Below are positions 8,514 to 17,433 of a DNA stretch of 64,000 bases, in pieces. The notes below the pieces were generated by a model, which did no database searches, was not told the DNA's origin, and was given only the letters and a program-made list of their open reading frames with translations. A program made the position numbers and the translations under genes. The DNA lies in the NCBI GenBank assembly GCA_900545915.1, contig URAV01000009.1, positions 1 to 64,000 on the forward strand. Reading direction: 5' to 3'. Source of the stretch: an uncultured Porphyromonadaceae bacterium. GTDB taxonomy: Bacteria > Bacteroidota > Bacteroidia > Bacteroidales > Coprobacteraceae. The first letter of the stretch is position 1, and the number at the start of each line of letters is the position of its first letter.

Positions 8514-9461
8514 TTATTCTTTATGAGTGAGAATAGTTTCGATATTATACCGAGGGCGATCCTTCACTTCGATATAAATTTTTCCGATATACTCCCCTAT
8601 TATTCCGATAGAAATCAGAACTAAAGCTCCGATAAACCACACAGAGAGCATTAGTGATGCCCATCCGGCAACAATATCTCCTGTTAAATAAGAACATAAC
8701 GTATATATAAATGCACAAAACGTCATAATCAGGAAAAATACGCCAGCACCGAATATCAAACGCACAGGTTTTACCGAAAATGAGGTTATACCGTCTATCG
8801 CAAAATTGAGCATTTTACTCAAAGGATATTTAGATTCTCCGGCAAAACGCTCATGACGGTCATAATATACACATGTCGTATTGTAACCTATCAACGGTAC
8901 TATACCTCGTAAAAATAAATTACGTTCTCTGAATTTCATAAGTTGTTCCAACGCCCGTTTACTCATCAAACGATAATCGGCATGATTATAAACCGATTTC
9001 ACTCCTAATCCCGTCATCAACTTATAAAAACAAAGAGCTGTAGTCCGTTTGAAAAAAGTATCTTTCTGTCGAGATTTTCTCACTCCATATACAATGTCGA
9101 AGCCTTCATCGTATTTCTTTACCATTTCTTCTATAACCGAAACATCATCTTGTAAATCGGCATCTATCGAAATCGCAAGATCACTCATATCTTTAGCGAC
9201 CGTCAATCCTGCCATCAATGCATTCTGGTGTCCGACATTACCGGCCAGATTAACACCATATATATACTTATTCTCTTTATATAATTTAAGGATAAGTTCC
9301 CATGTATTATCCCGACTACCGTCATTGACAAACAATATAAAACTGTCGGGAGAAATCATCTCTTTCTTTATCAATCCTTCAAGGACGGCAATGAGTCGTC
9401 CGGATGTTTCGTTTATTACTTCCGACTCGTTATAACACGGGACAACGATACTTAGTATCAT
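8514..9461 (-). CDS. Family 2 glycosyltransferase, GtrB/DPMS-like, with two C-terminal membrane helices
   Basis: This 315-aa protein begins with the GT2 start LSIVVPCYNESEVI and holds FVNDGSRDNTW (around 44-54) and the metal-binding DADLQDD (Asp100, Asp102). Two transmembrane helices lie at about 230-255 and 265-295. This layout is that of GtrB and related enzymes, which transfer a sugar from a nucleotide donor to undecaprenyl phosphate on the cytosolic face of the inner membrane for later glycan decoration. No flippase or glycan cluster is adjacent, so the sugar is unknown. A TATCTTTG element at 9504-9511 (minus strand) is a likely -7 box. Confidence 0.88.
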   Translation of the reverse strand: MILSIVVPCYNESEVINETSGRLIAVLEGLIKKEMISPDSFILFVNDGSRDNTWELILKLYKENKYIYGVNLAGNVGHQNALMAGLTVAKDMSDLAISIDADLQDDVSVIEEMVKKYDEGFDIVYGVRKSRQKDTFFKRTTALCFYKLMTGLGVKSVYNHADYRLMSKRALEQLMKFRERNLFLRGIVPLIGYNTTCVYYDRHERFAGESKYPLSKMLNFAIDGITSFSVKPVRLIFGAGVFFLIMTFCAFIYTLCSYLTGDIVAGWASLMLSVWFIGALVLISIGIIGEYIGKIYIEVKDRPRYNIETILTHKE

Positions 9462-9566
9462 ATATTTTCAAAGTTAAAAGACTAATTAATAAATTAACGA
9501 AATCAAAGATACATAACATCTTGCATTAAAACCAATCAATTTATATAAAATCTTGCCATCAGTTTA

Positions 9567-9741
9567 AGAGCCTGTCTTAATTTTCCAATAAAAAAATATT
9601 ATCAGGTCATTTTTGCGCTTTCTTCCGGTCTTTTTTCCCGTTTTCACTCGTCAAATAGCCCGCTATCCTCCTCCTGAAAACAGAAAAATATCCTCGAAAG
9701 AAACTCTCAAAACTGACCCGAGTAAAATTTAGACAGCCTCT
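9567..9741 (+). repeat. Dispersed MITE-like repeat, full copy
   Basis: This full-length ~175-bp copy starts with AGAGCCTGTCTTAATTTTCC and ends with AAAATTTAGACAGCCTCT, its imperfect inverted repeat. The centre carries a GATAGCCCGCTATC-like palindrome (first base changed). No open frame of note is present. It lies between the glycosyltransferase start and the heparinase-like gene end, and together with 9742-9793 fills most of this 350-bp gap. Confidence 0.9.
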
Positions 9742-9793
9742 AAGAGCCTGTCTTAATTTTCCAATAAAAAATATATATTCAGACAAGCTCTTA
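9742..9793 (+). repeat. 52-bp ends-only derivative of the dispersed repeat
   Basis: This copy joins the left terminus TAAGAGCCTGTCTTAATTTT almost directly to the right terminus TCAGACAAGCTCTTA with only an AT-rich link. It abuts the full copy at 9567-9741. It would form a hairpin and may act as a terminator-like structure downstream of the heparinase-like gene. Confidence 0.8.
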
Positions 9794-9813
9794 ATACCTA
9801 AAGGGTAATTTAC

Positions 9814-11730
9814 CTATAATGCTTTCACACTAAAGAGATAATGTCCTTTCTCCACCATTTTTTTTGCTGTCAGGGAAAGGCGAAATATTTTCTCCCCCCA
9901 AACATTAGATAATCTGGGATCAGTAAGCAAGATTGTTTCTAAAGACGGTATAAACAAGGAGCTATCATAATGGAGTTCTACGGTTTGCCCCTTTACTGAA
10001 ATTTTTACTCTTCCTGTCGTACCTAAATCAATATCTCCCCACAATAAGAAATTTACCTGATTTTCATTTTGCAATCCCTTCAAAATAAAATCATCGGAAA
10101 TATCCAGACTTCTATCCCTGAGACGATACGTTCTTATCCACTTTTCGACCTCAGCATTATCGGGATAAGCAGTCGCAATATTCATAGATAATTGCTTTTT
10201 CTTCTTATCCAGCACGACATCCGTCGCTTTATATTCAGACCCGAATTTTTGAGGTACTCCGTTGATCATCGGTAAATTATGATAATTGCTTTGCATCGTC
10301 CATATCGTATAACGTTCTTTTCCGAAAGTCTGCCGTGTATAAGTACCGACTCCAGCATCTATAATAACCGGAACTGCGTTGTAATATAAAGAAAATGTCC
10401 CGACATCATTATGATTATGGCTTTCATTATTATATCCACCTTTAACGGCTAAGAAAAATCCATTTTTATTTTTCAAATAACAGAATTGCGTTTCCGGATA
10501 CCACGTTACCTCCGGAGTCTGATGTACAGCGGTCATCTTTTGCATATCTTCGCTATAAAGCAGGCATTGCAATGTACGGAACATATCTCTTCCCGACGTT
10601 ATAACAATTCCACCTTTTTCACGCGACAGCCAAGCTGCATACTCCTGCATTTCCTTGCTGCCGATCGCCTTTCCATAGCGAAAAATCAAACCTGCATCTC
10701 CTCCACCTTTTGCAGAAGCATCGGCAAAATTAACGACCCAGCCGTCACCGACATAAGTCCGAGAAATATATTCCCCCATATTACGAATTAAAGGGTTCGT
10801 AAACAAAGACAATTTTCCTCCCGTAGCGTCATACAACAATTGCAGATAATCATACATTTTTCCAGCAGCATGCCCCCAATAGGACGGTCCTTCTTCACAT
10901 GCTCCGTCAGAATGGACATAATTTATAAATTTATCTGTCGAAACCATTGTCCTATATACGGCATCGGCCAATTTGTCTTTATCATTCTCCAATAACAAAA
11001 AGCATTGTAATACATTTGCATTACACCAAGGATTCCAATTATTTACCAACTGTCCCTTGTAATCAAACGCCATCCACCAGAAACGATTTTCCCGCATATA
11101 AGTGTCCATAATTCGTTCTTTTATCTCCTTATAAAGTCGTTTTGATATTATAGGATCTACTTTATCGAACTCTTTATGAAAAAAATAATACACCCATGAA
11201 AGAAGAGCTCCCATATCACCAGAGACTAAATCGATTATATGTTCTGTGTAATCGGGTAAAGACCGTTTAGAGTGCTGAGCAGGCAGATGAGCAGAAAGAG
11301 CCCAAGAAGTCATTTCGCACGAATATACTACTCCATTGATCAGTTGATCGATAAAACGACCTTTTCCCTCAGCCAATTCAGCAATTGCCAAATCTGCAAT
11401 CGCATTATTATTACTACTATTAGGATTTTCCATAATTTTACGATTACCTGTACGTTCGTACTCCAAATAATCGGTAGCTTTTATGACTTTCCACTCATAA
11501 TTCAGTTGCTTCTCTCCTCGTTTAATCAGGGCTTCTTTATAATTCTTCGTCAAACTGTCCCACCCGGCACGGTCGGAATATTTAGGATAAGATACCCATT
11601 TTTGGTCGGAAATAAGAATTTCTTTAAGCCGCGTTACATCGGCCTGTTTTTCTAAAAGATTTCTCTCTTCATATCCATATCCGGAATAAGAAAGAATCAA
11701 AAAAAGCATAAGACATGAAATCTGCTTCAT
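9814..11730 (-). CDS. Heparinase II/III-like polysaccharide lyase family protein
   Basis: This 638-aa protein has an N-terminal signal peptide (about 1-19, ending near YGYEE). An alpha/alpha-toroid region (about 60-370) with WNPWCNAN and EEGPSYWGHA is followed by a C-terminal beta-sandwich domain holding SHNHNDVGTFSLYYN and PVIIDAGVGTYT near 430-460. These are hallmarks of the heparinase II/III fold, which cleaves uronic-acid polysaccharides such as heparan sulfate or alginate by beta-elimination in the periplasm. The His and Tyr residues needed in such enzymes appear present, but the substrate cannot be assigned. No SusC/D pair or sulfatase is adjacent, so it is an isolated lyase. Confidence 0.88.
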   Translation of the reverse strand: MKQISCLMLFLILSYSGYGYEERNLLEKQADVTRLKEILISDQKWVSYPKYSDRAGWDSLTKNYKEALIKRGEKQLNYEWKVIKATDYLEYERTGNRKIMENPNSSNNNAIADLAIAELAEGKGRFIDQLINGVVYSCEMTSWALSAHLPAQHSKRSLPDYTEHIIDLVSGDMGALLSWVYYFFHKEFDKVDPIISKRLYKEIKERIMDTYMRENRFWWMAFDYKGQLVNNWNPWCNANVLQCFLLLENDKDKLADAVYRTMVSTDKFINYVHSDGACEEGPSYWGHAAGKMYDYLQLLYDATGGKLSLFTNPLIRNMGEYISRTYVGDGWVVNFADASAKGGGDAGLIFRYGKAIGSKEMQEYAAWLSREKGGIVITSGRDMFRTLQCLLYSEDMQKMTAVHQTPEVTWYPETQFCYLKNKNGFFLAVKGGYNNESHNHNDVGTFSLYYNAVPVIIDAGVGTYTRQTFGKERYTIWTMQSNYHNLPMINGVPQKFGSEYKATDVVLDKKKKQLSMNIATAYPDNAEVEKWIRTYRLRDRSLDISDDFILKGLQNENQVNFLLWGDIDLGTTGRVKISVKGQTVELHYDSSLFIPSLETILLTDPRLSNVWGEKIFRLSLTAKKMVEKGHYLFSVKAL

Positions 11731-11782
11731 AGTTAATCAAAGGTTAAAAATAATTCGGTCGATACAAATATAGGCAAATCAA

Positions 11783-11817
11783 TAAGAGCCTGCTCATATT
11801 TTCCCGATAAAAAAATA
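11783..11817 (+). repeat. Left-end fragment of the dispersed repeat at the 3' end of the YihY gene
   Basis: AAGAGCCTGCTCATATTTTCCCGATAAAAAAATATTA matches the left ~35 bp of the repeat. Its inner edge runs directly into the stop codon of the minus-strand YihY/BrkB-like gene. Confidence 0.75.
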
Positions 11818-13197
11818 TTATTTTTCTTGAATTTTTACAGGTAAATCATTAAATGTCAAATCTTTTAAAAGCACTTTATCTGCTGTATCATACATCTGTT
11901 CACGTGCTTTTAAAAGAGCCACCCAATGCTTGTTATAAAGGGTATCTCTATTAATTTTAAACTGCTCAGAACCCAGTTCATCTATACGCATTAATAATGT
12001 TCCTACCGTCATTCCGGAAATATCGGATGCCGGCTGATATGCCAACAAACGTTCATCATCAGTTGTCGTTTCCCTAACAATTCCTATCTCGATGAGCAAA
12101 TATAGTATCTGACTGGTAAGTTTAATCGGAATCTGGTAAGCCTTACTTATCTGCTGCATTGTCAGAGGGGGTTCTCCATTTTCAAAACGTTTTACGATAA
12201 CCGAGGCAATCAACAACACGACAAAATCTTTATACCGACGACTTATATTCTTTGTATCTTGTTCAAAATCATAACTCTCTATATTTTGAGCCGAAAACGA
12301 AAGAACCGCACCGAAAAGACAAATCAGCCATGAAAGTTGCATCCATAACAAAAACAACGGTAAAAATGCAAAACTTCCATAAATGGCATTATACTTCGAT
12401 ACCCATATCTGTCCGCTGATATATAAAAATTGAAAAACTTGAAAAGCCGTACCACAAATAATACCTGCAATAAAAGCGTTCCAGAACTTAACTTTTGTAT
12501 TAGGCACTAAAACATATATTCCAGTAAATAATAAACAGGTCAAAAAATATGGACTAAACGAAATGATATTTCTTACCAAAGGACTTATAAAATATAGATA
12601 TGCATTGCTGTCAATACCCGTAGATATGAACAAAGAGATACCACTGGAAGCTATCATCAAGACCGGAAGCAAAACAAACATCGAAGTATAGTCGGTAATT
12701 TTACGGTAAAAAGAACGATTCTTTTTCACTTGCCATATATCATTCAACGTACTTTCGACGGTGCTCATAAGGCTTATTACCGTCCAAAGCAAGAAAATAA
12801 TCCCGACTCCGACAAATATCCCACTTTTAGCCTGTGTCAAATAAGCATCAACGAAAGAAAGGGCATGTTCAAGCGCTTCTTTTTGAGCGGGGAAATAATC
12901 GAACAATTGACTTTGTACAATATTTTGAAAACCGAATCCTTTAGCTATGGCAAACATTAAGGCTAAAGCCGGAACAACAGCTAATAATGTACTGTAGGTA
13001 AGTGCTGACGCTTTTGACTGAAGATCATCTTCTTGAAAACGACGTACCGAAATGAATATAGTTTTTGCCAGATTAATCAACCTGCGCCGTAACCCCGAAA
13101 CATCATTTCCGGTAATACGCCACATATCTTCAAATATGAACTTTGATGCGGTGCGAAAGAATGTTCCAATCCGGAATACTATACTATTTTTCGCCAT
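11818..13197 (-). CDS. YihY/virulence factor BrkB family membrane protein
   Basis: This 459-aa protein has six predicted transmembrane helices in the central ~270 residues, including the family segment KASALTYSTLLAVVPALA near residue 62. A C-terminal cytosolic ~150-aa region resembles a winged helix (PPLTMQQISKAYQIP through ETTTDD), as often seen in Bacteroidetes members. The family was once called ribonuclease BN by mistake; its true role is unknown and transport or envelope functions have been suggested. The stop codon falls at the edge of a repeat fragment, so the C-terminus may have been set by repeat insertion. It lies 30 bp from the 3' end of the RNase P RNA gene on the same strand. Confidence 0.9.
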   Translation of the reverse strand: MAKNSIVFRIGTFFRTASKFIFEDMWRITGNDVSGLRRRLINLAKTIFISVRRFQEDDLQSKASALTYSTLLAVVPALALMFAIAKGFGFQNIVQSQLFDYFPAQKEALEHALSFVDAYLTQAKSGIFVGVGIIFLLWTVISLMSTVESTLNDIWQVKKNRSFYRKITDYTSMFVLLPVLMIASSGISLFISTGIDSNAYLYFISPLVRNIISFSPYFLTCLLFTGIYVLVPNTKVKFWNAFIAGIICGTAFQVFQFLYISGQIWVSKYNAIYGSFAFLPLFLLWMQLSWLICLFGAVLSFSAQNIESYDFEQDTKNISRRYKDFVVLLIASVIVKRFENGEPPLTMQQISKAYQIPIKLTSQILYLLIEIGIVRETTTDDERLLAYQPASDISGMTVGTLLMRIDELGSEQFKINRDTLYNKHWVALLKAREQMYDTADKVLLKDLTFNDLPVKIQEK

Positions 13198-13229
13198 GTT
13201 TTCAACAATATTGATATATGAAAAATACA

Positions 13230-13573
13230 GCAGAACGATAAGCCGGGTTCTGTACCTTATAAAAAGGTGTCTGTCATTTATCTTGTCTTTATGTCACCAT
13301 AAAGCTTTAGCGGTTTACCCCCCGACATCGGACGAGCAGCCCTACTGCGCCGGTATACATAACCTTACAACCCATAAGACGTACGGCTTCTCGTGTCACC
13401 ACGAAAACCGGTGAGCTCTCACCTCACCTTTTCACCCTTACTGCAAGCAGCGGTTATTTTCTGTTACGTTACTCTATTCTTACGAATAGCTTCCCGTTAG
13501 GAAATATGGTGCTCTGTGTTGCCCGGACTTTCCTCACATGTTGCCATGAGCGACAGACTGTCCTGCTGTATAT
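13230..13573 (-). ncRNA. rnpB: RNase P RNA (class A)
   Basis: Read on the minus strand, the conserved 5' part includes GAGGAAAGTCCGGGC (near 13523-13537), and the 3' end carries ACAGAACCCGGCTTA (near 13238-13252). These two pair as the P4 and adjoining helices of bacterial RNase P RNA. The length of about 340 nt is normal. RNase P RNA is the ribozyme that removes 5' leaders from tRNA precursors. The exact ends are estimated from the promoter and from the position of the conserved 3' block. Confidence 0.95.
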
Positions 13574-13578
13574 ACTTG

Positions 13579-13610
13579 CAAAGATAATCGATTACTGGCG
13601 GTTATCCAAA
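13579..13610 (-). promoter_or_regulatory. Promoter of rnpB
   Basis: On the minus strand TTTG (13607-13610), a 20-bp spacer and TATCTTTG (13579-13586) match the Bacteroidetes promoter. It ends about 6 nt before the estimated 5' end of RNase P RNA. Confidence 0.8.
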
Positions 13611-13863
13611 CCGCTGCTCGATAAAAAGAACAATCTTGCACGATTATAACATCATTATAGAGATGATTGTTTTCATCTATCAGACTTTATGTCAGTTATA
13701 TCGGTAACTTTGTCGGTTTTCCAGACAACGGTCAGTTAACCCCTGTTAATCACCTAAGAGAGCTATTAAAAGTTTCTAAAAAGAAACAGAGAGAGAAATA
13801 ACCGCACGGATATTGTATTAAATTTAACGACTCAAACATTTAAAAACGGAGATTTATTAACAA

Positions 13864-15384
13864 ATGAATAACAGAAACGTCATGGAAAATTTCAGCAAAA
13901 AACTTATCAGTTTTGCACTCGTGGCTCTCGTTAGTTCCGGAGTATCCATTGGTGCTTACTCCTTTCTAAACCGTTCGAAATCAATAAGCGATAACGCTAT
14001 TGAGGAAACCGGAAGCAAATACGCAAAACCCGTAGCTTTTACTCCGGTTTCGAACCGTCCGGCTATTGAAACCGATTTTACAAAAGCGGCGGCCAGTACA
14101 GTAAATGCCGTTGTCAGTATAAAATCTACAACATCTGCCAAACAACAGCAACAAGGAATGATGCAAGATCCTTTCTTTGAATTCTTTTTCGGACAAAGAG
14201 GGGGCGGAAATATGAAACCTCAACCTCGTGTAGGAATGGGATCGGGAGTAATCCTCACCCCCGATGGTTATATTGTAACGAACAACCATGTAATTGAAGG
14301 CGCGGATATATTAGAGGTAACTTTAAATGATAAAAGATCTTTCAATGCTAAAATCATAGGAACAGACCCAAGTACCGATTTGGCTTTAATCAAAATCGAA
14401 GCAAAAGATCTTCCGACATTACCTTTCGGAGATTCGGACAAGCTACAAGTCGGAGAATGGGTACTGGCTGTCGGAAATCCATTCCAGCTCTATTCTACTG
14501 TTACAGCCGGTATTGTAAGTGCCAAAGCTCGTAGCTTAGGTATGATCAGTACAGGAAAAACCATGGGTATAGAATCTTTTATACAGACTGATGCAGCAGT
14601 AAATCCGGGTAATAGCGGAGGCGCTCTTGTAAATACAAACGGAGAATTAGTCGGTATAAACACAGCTATTTATTCCGAAACAGGAGCTTACTCCGGGTAT
14701 TCTTTTGCTATTCCGACAAGTATAGTAAGCAAAGTAATTACCGACTTGAAACAATACGGAACAGTACAACGTGCCGTGCTTGGAGTTATCATCCGCGATA
14801 TTAATTCAGATCTCGCAAAAGAAAAAGACATCCAGATACAAGACGGTATCTATATAGAAGAAGTCAATGACCGCAGTGCCGCTATGGAAGCCGGAATAAA
14901 GAAAGGCGACATTATCATTGCAATCAACGATGTACCTGTAAAAACTGCTTCTGCATTACAAGAACAAGTAAACCGTTATCGCCCCGGTGACAAAATAAAA
15001 GTAACAATTCATAGGGGAAAAGATACTAAAACGCTTTCGGTTACGTTAAAGAATAACCAAGGTAATACCGAAATCACCAAAACAAAAGGTATCGAGAGTC
15101 TTGGAGCAGCTTTCAAAGAGTTGAAAGATAATACTAAACGAGAATTAAATATCAGCTCAGGGGTTCAAGTAGTCGGCATCAAGGCCGGGAAATTCCAAAG
15201 AGCCGGTATTCGCGATGGATTTATAATCTTTAGTATTAACGGTGTCAACGTAAAATCGGTCGATACGATCGAAAGTATTTTCAATGACATCATGAAAGGA
15301 AACAGCAGAGATAAAGTCATGTTCATCACCGGTATATATCCGAATGGGAAAACAGGATATTATGCTGTAGATCTTTCGGAATAA
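13864..15384 (+). CDS. htrA: HtrA/DegQ-type periplasmic serine protease with two PDZ domains
   Basis: This 506-aa protein has an N-terminal membrane or signal segment (about 12-35), a trypsin-like protease domain and two PDZ domains (about 290-385 and 415-500). The catalytic triad is intact: His142 in TNNHVIEG, Asp172 in STDLALIKI and Ser251 in NPGNSGGALVN. A Gln-rich loop precedes the LA-loop-like PFFEFFFGQRGGG stretch. It degrades or refolds misfolded envelope proteins. It stands alone: RNase P RNA lies upstream on the other strand and a terminator follows. A TAACTTTG at 13705-13712 is a possible -7 element but no good -33 box is seen. Confidence 0.95.
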   Translation: MNNRNVMENFSKKLISFALVALVSSGVSIGAYSFLNRSKSISDNAIEETGSKYAKPVAFTPVSNRPAIETDFTKAAASTVNAVVSIKSTTSAKQQQQGMMQDPFFEFFFGQRGGGNMKPQPRVGMGSGVILTPDGYIVTNNHVIEGADILEVTLNDKRSFNAKIIGTDPSTDLALIKIEAKDLPTLPFGDSDKLQVGEWVLAVGNPFQLYSTVTAGIVSAKARSLGMISTGKTMGIESFIQTDAAVNPGNSGGALVNTNGELVGINTAIYSETGAYSGYSFAIPTSIVSKVITDLKQYGTVQRAVLGVIIRDINSDLAKEKDIQIQDGIYIEEVNDRSAAMEAGIKKGDIIIAINDVPVKTASALQEQVNRYRPGDKIKVTIHRGKDTKTLSVTLKNNQGNTEITKTKGIESLGAAFKELKDNTKRELNISSGVQVVGIKAGKFQRAGIRDGFIIFSINGVNVKSVDTIESIFNDIMKGNSRDKVMFITGIYPNGKTGYYAVDLSE

Positions 15385-15406
15385 AGCATAGTTCTTAAAT
15401 CAAATC

Positions 15407-15455
15407 ATAAAAGCACAATTTACTGTAATTAAATTTGCAGAATTGTGCTTTTATC
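15407..15455 (+). terminator. Terminator of htrA
   Basis: ATAAAAGCACAATT pairs exactly with AATTGTGCTTTTAT across a 20-nt loop, 22 bp after the htrA stop codon. The 3' side supplies a T run. Confidence 0.82.
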
Positions 15456-15580
15456 TTGGCAAATGGCAAAGAAGATTAATATCGGAAACAAATTATTTCC
15501 ACCGTACGTTTTGCGAATAGCCAATACGGAAGAAAAGACTTAGGACAAAATGGGACAAAGTTCTTTTCTTAACCGTAAGG

Positions 15581-15611
15581 TTTGAGAATTTGTAAAAAAA
15601 CATTATATTTG
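15581..15611 (+). promoter_or_regulatory. Promoter of rpoD
   Basis: TTTG at 15581-15584, a 19-bp spacer and TATATTTG at 15604-15611 match the Bacteroidetes consensus exactly. It overlaps the longest open frame of rpoD, which shows that translation must start downstream, at 15636. Confidence 0.88.
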
Positions 15612-15635
15612 CACTCCAAATTTCTAATCTGCAGG

Positions 15636-16496
15636 ATGAGACAATTAAAGATCACAAAATCAATTACCAACAGGGAGAGCGCTTCGCTTGACAAGTACCT
15701 TCAGGAAATCGGACGAGAAGACCTGATTACTGTCGAAGAAGAAGTTGAACTTGCCCAGCGCATAAAAAAAGGAGATCGGGTCGCTTTAGAAAAACTAACC
15801 CGTGCCAATCTGCGTTTTGTCGTTTCTGTCGCCAAGCAATATCAAAACCAAGGATTAAGTCTTCCCGACCTAATCAACGAAGGGAATTTGGGTTTGATAA
15901 AAGCTGCTGAAAAATTTGACGAAACCAGAGGTTTTAAATTTATCTCTTATGCTGTGTGGTGGATACGTCAATCGATTCTTCAGGCTTTAGCAGAACAATC
16001 TCGTATCGTACGTCTTCCTCTCAATCAAGTAGGTTCGTTGAATAAAATCAGCAAAGCCTTTTCTAAATTTGAACAGGAAAACGAACGACGTCCTTCTCCG
16101 GAAGAATTAGCAGATGAATTGGATATCCCCGTAGACAAAATTTCGGATACAATGAAAGTTTCCGGACGTCACATTTCTGTTGACGCTCCATTTGTCGAAG
16201 GAGAAGACAACAGCCTGTTAGACGTACTTATCAACGACGATTCGCCTATTGCCGACCGGTCATTGATCAATGAGTCCCTCGCTAAAGAAATAGATCGAGC
16301 ATTAGCTACATTAACCGAAAGAGAAAGTGATATTATCAAAATGTTTTTCGGTATCGGATGTCAAGAAATGACATTGGAAGAAATCGGCGACAAATTCGGC
16401 CTCACCAGAGAGCGCGTACGCCAGATCAAAGAAAAAGCCATAAGAAGATTGAGACAAAGTTCTCGTAGCAAACTGCTTAAAACTTACTTAGGATAA
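15636..16496 (+). CDS. rpoD: Primary RNA polymerase sigma factor (sigma-70/RpoD, short Bacteroidetes type)
   Basis: This 286-aa sigma factor starts MRQLKITKSITNRESASLDK, the standard N-terminus of Bacteroidetes housekeeping sigma factors, which lack the long region 1.1. Region 1.2 is followed by region 2 (NLRFVVSVAKQYQNQGLSLP, GFKFISYAVWWIRQSI), region 3 and region 4 (TLEEIGDKFGLTRERVRQIK). An upstream in-frame start at 15582 is rejected because it lies inside the promoter. The product directs transcription from the TTTG/TAnnTTTG promoters seen across this window. It is followed by a strong terminator. Confidence 0.98.
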   Translation: MRQLKITKSITNRESASLDKYLQEIGREDLITVEEEVELAQRIKKGDRVALEKLTRANLRFVVSVAKQYQNQGLSLPDLINEGNLGLIKAAEKFDETRGFKFISYAVWWIRQSILQALAEQSRIVRLPLNQVGSLNKISKAFSKFEQENERRPSPEELADELDIPVDKISDTMKVSGRHISVDAPFVEGEDNSLLDVLINDDSPIADRSLINESLAKEIDRALATLTERESDIIKMFFGIGCQEMTLEEIGDKFGLTRERVRQIKEKAIRRLRQSSRSKLLKTYLG

Positions 16497-16528
16497 AACC
16501 TTACAAGAAAGAGTGATCCTAAAAAAAC

Positions 16529-16570
16529 AAAGAGTGAATTCGGACAACTAATTCCGAATCACTCTTTTTC
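16529..16570 (+). terminator. Terminator of rpoD
   Basis: AAAGAGTGA-TTCGGA pairs with TCCGAA-TCACTCTTT (one bulged base) followed by T5, 33 bp after rpoD. Confidence 0.85.
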
Positions 16571-16592
16571 ATTTGATCCAAAAACCAATACC

Positions 16593-17189
16593 ATGCCTAA
16601 AAGAAGAATCTTATTATTCATTTTTACTATTGCAATTCTACACTCCCCGATCATCAGTGCTCAAAAAGTAAAAGAGAGAGCAATGGTCGTCTATTCTAAA
16701 AAAACAAAAGAACACTCTAAAGCAAAAACATTCGCAGCATTTGCCGATTTCGGAACTTCCCTTTTTATGAGACAAGATCCGATGTACCCCGATTTATCGG
16801 AGTGTAATGCGAGCTTAGATATAGACATATCATACGGTTATTTTATCAACAGTTATTTTTATATAGGACCGGGTACAGGAATACGAACTTATTTCGGAGA
16901 GAATTTCACAATGTTCCCCTTATTCGGTGAGTTAAGAGGATACTGGAAACGAATATTTATATACAGTAGAGGAGGATACAGTTTATCTACTTCAGGAAAC
17001 AATGACAGAGGCGGAGCATACGCCTCAATCGGTTTAGGGCTCAACTTTATTTCCAAAACAAGATACAAACTGTTTTTCAGCATGGGCTATGAATTTCAAG
17101 ATCATAGACGCAAAGATACCAGCGTATTACGAAAAGAAATATTAACCGGAAAGAATGGCATAGCTATTCGCATCGGAACACAATTCTAA
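16593..17189 (+). CDS. Small secreted outer-membrane beta-barrel-like protein, unknown function
   Basis: This 198-aa protein has a clear signal peptide (KRRILLFIFTIAIL, cleavage after about ISAQ at residue 24). The rest alternates hydrophobic and polar residues with many Gly and aromatic residues (YFYIGPGTGIRTYFG, YASIGLGLNF) and ends in Phe, typical of a small 8-strand outer-membrane barrel recognised by the BAM complex. No specific family is recognised. It starts only 22 bp after the rpoD terminator, so its promoter may overlap that region; it could also rely on read-through. Confidence 0.75.
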   Translation: MPKRRILLFIFTIAILHSPIISAQKVKERAMVVYSKKTKEHSKAKTFAAFADFGTSLFMRQDPMYPDLSECNASLDIDISYGYFINSYFYIGPGTGIRTYFGENFTMFPLFGELRGYWKRIFIYSRGGYSLSTSGNNDRGGAYASIGLGLNFISKTRYKLFFSMGYEFQDHRRKDTSVLRKEILTGKNGIAIRIGTQF

Positions 17190-17280
17190 AATAAAAACAG
17201 TAATTAATTACAAATCAAAAGAATAAAATCTTTACAAATTATATTTTATAAGATTTATATAGAAAAAACATTCATTTTGT

Positions 17281-17311
17281 TTTGAATATTCAAAAAGCAT
17301 CTCTATATTTG
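17281..17311 (+). promoter_or_regulatory. Promoter of the leucine/isoleucine operon
   Basis: TTTG at 17281-17284, a 19-bp spacer and TATATTTG at 17304-17311 match the Bacteroidetes consensus exactly. Transcription would start near 17317, placing the leader peptide 45 nt into the transcript. Confidence 0.85.
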
Positions 17312-17361
17312 CAACCGAAAACGATGGTATAAATATTTTTCAAATAAATACTAAACTTAAT

Positions 17362-17433
17362 ATGAAGCCGTTTGCAATTCTACTACTAGGTTTACAGATT
17401 ATTATTCTATTGAGAACAATTAATAGGAAGTGA
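17362..17433 (+). CDS. Leu/Ile-rich leader peptide of the leu operon
   Basis: This 23-codon open frame begins MKPFAILLLG and has six Leu and five Ile codons, including three consecutive CTA codons (17380-17388) and three consecutive ATT codons (17398-17406). It ends with TGA at 17431. It lies between a consensus promoter and a terminator hairpin in front of leuA. This is the classic layout of a transcription attenuator in which ribosome stalling at scarce Leu-tRNA or Ile-tRNA allows read-through. The function is inferred from position and composition. Confidence 0.8.
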   Translation: MKPFAILLLGLQIIILLRTINRK

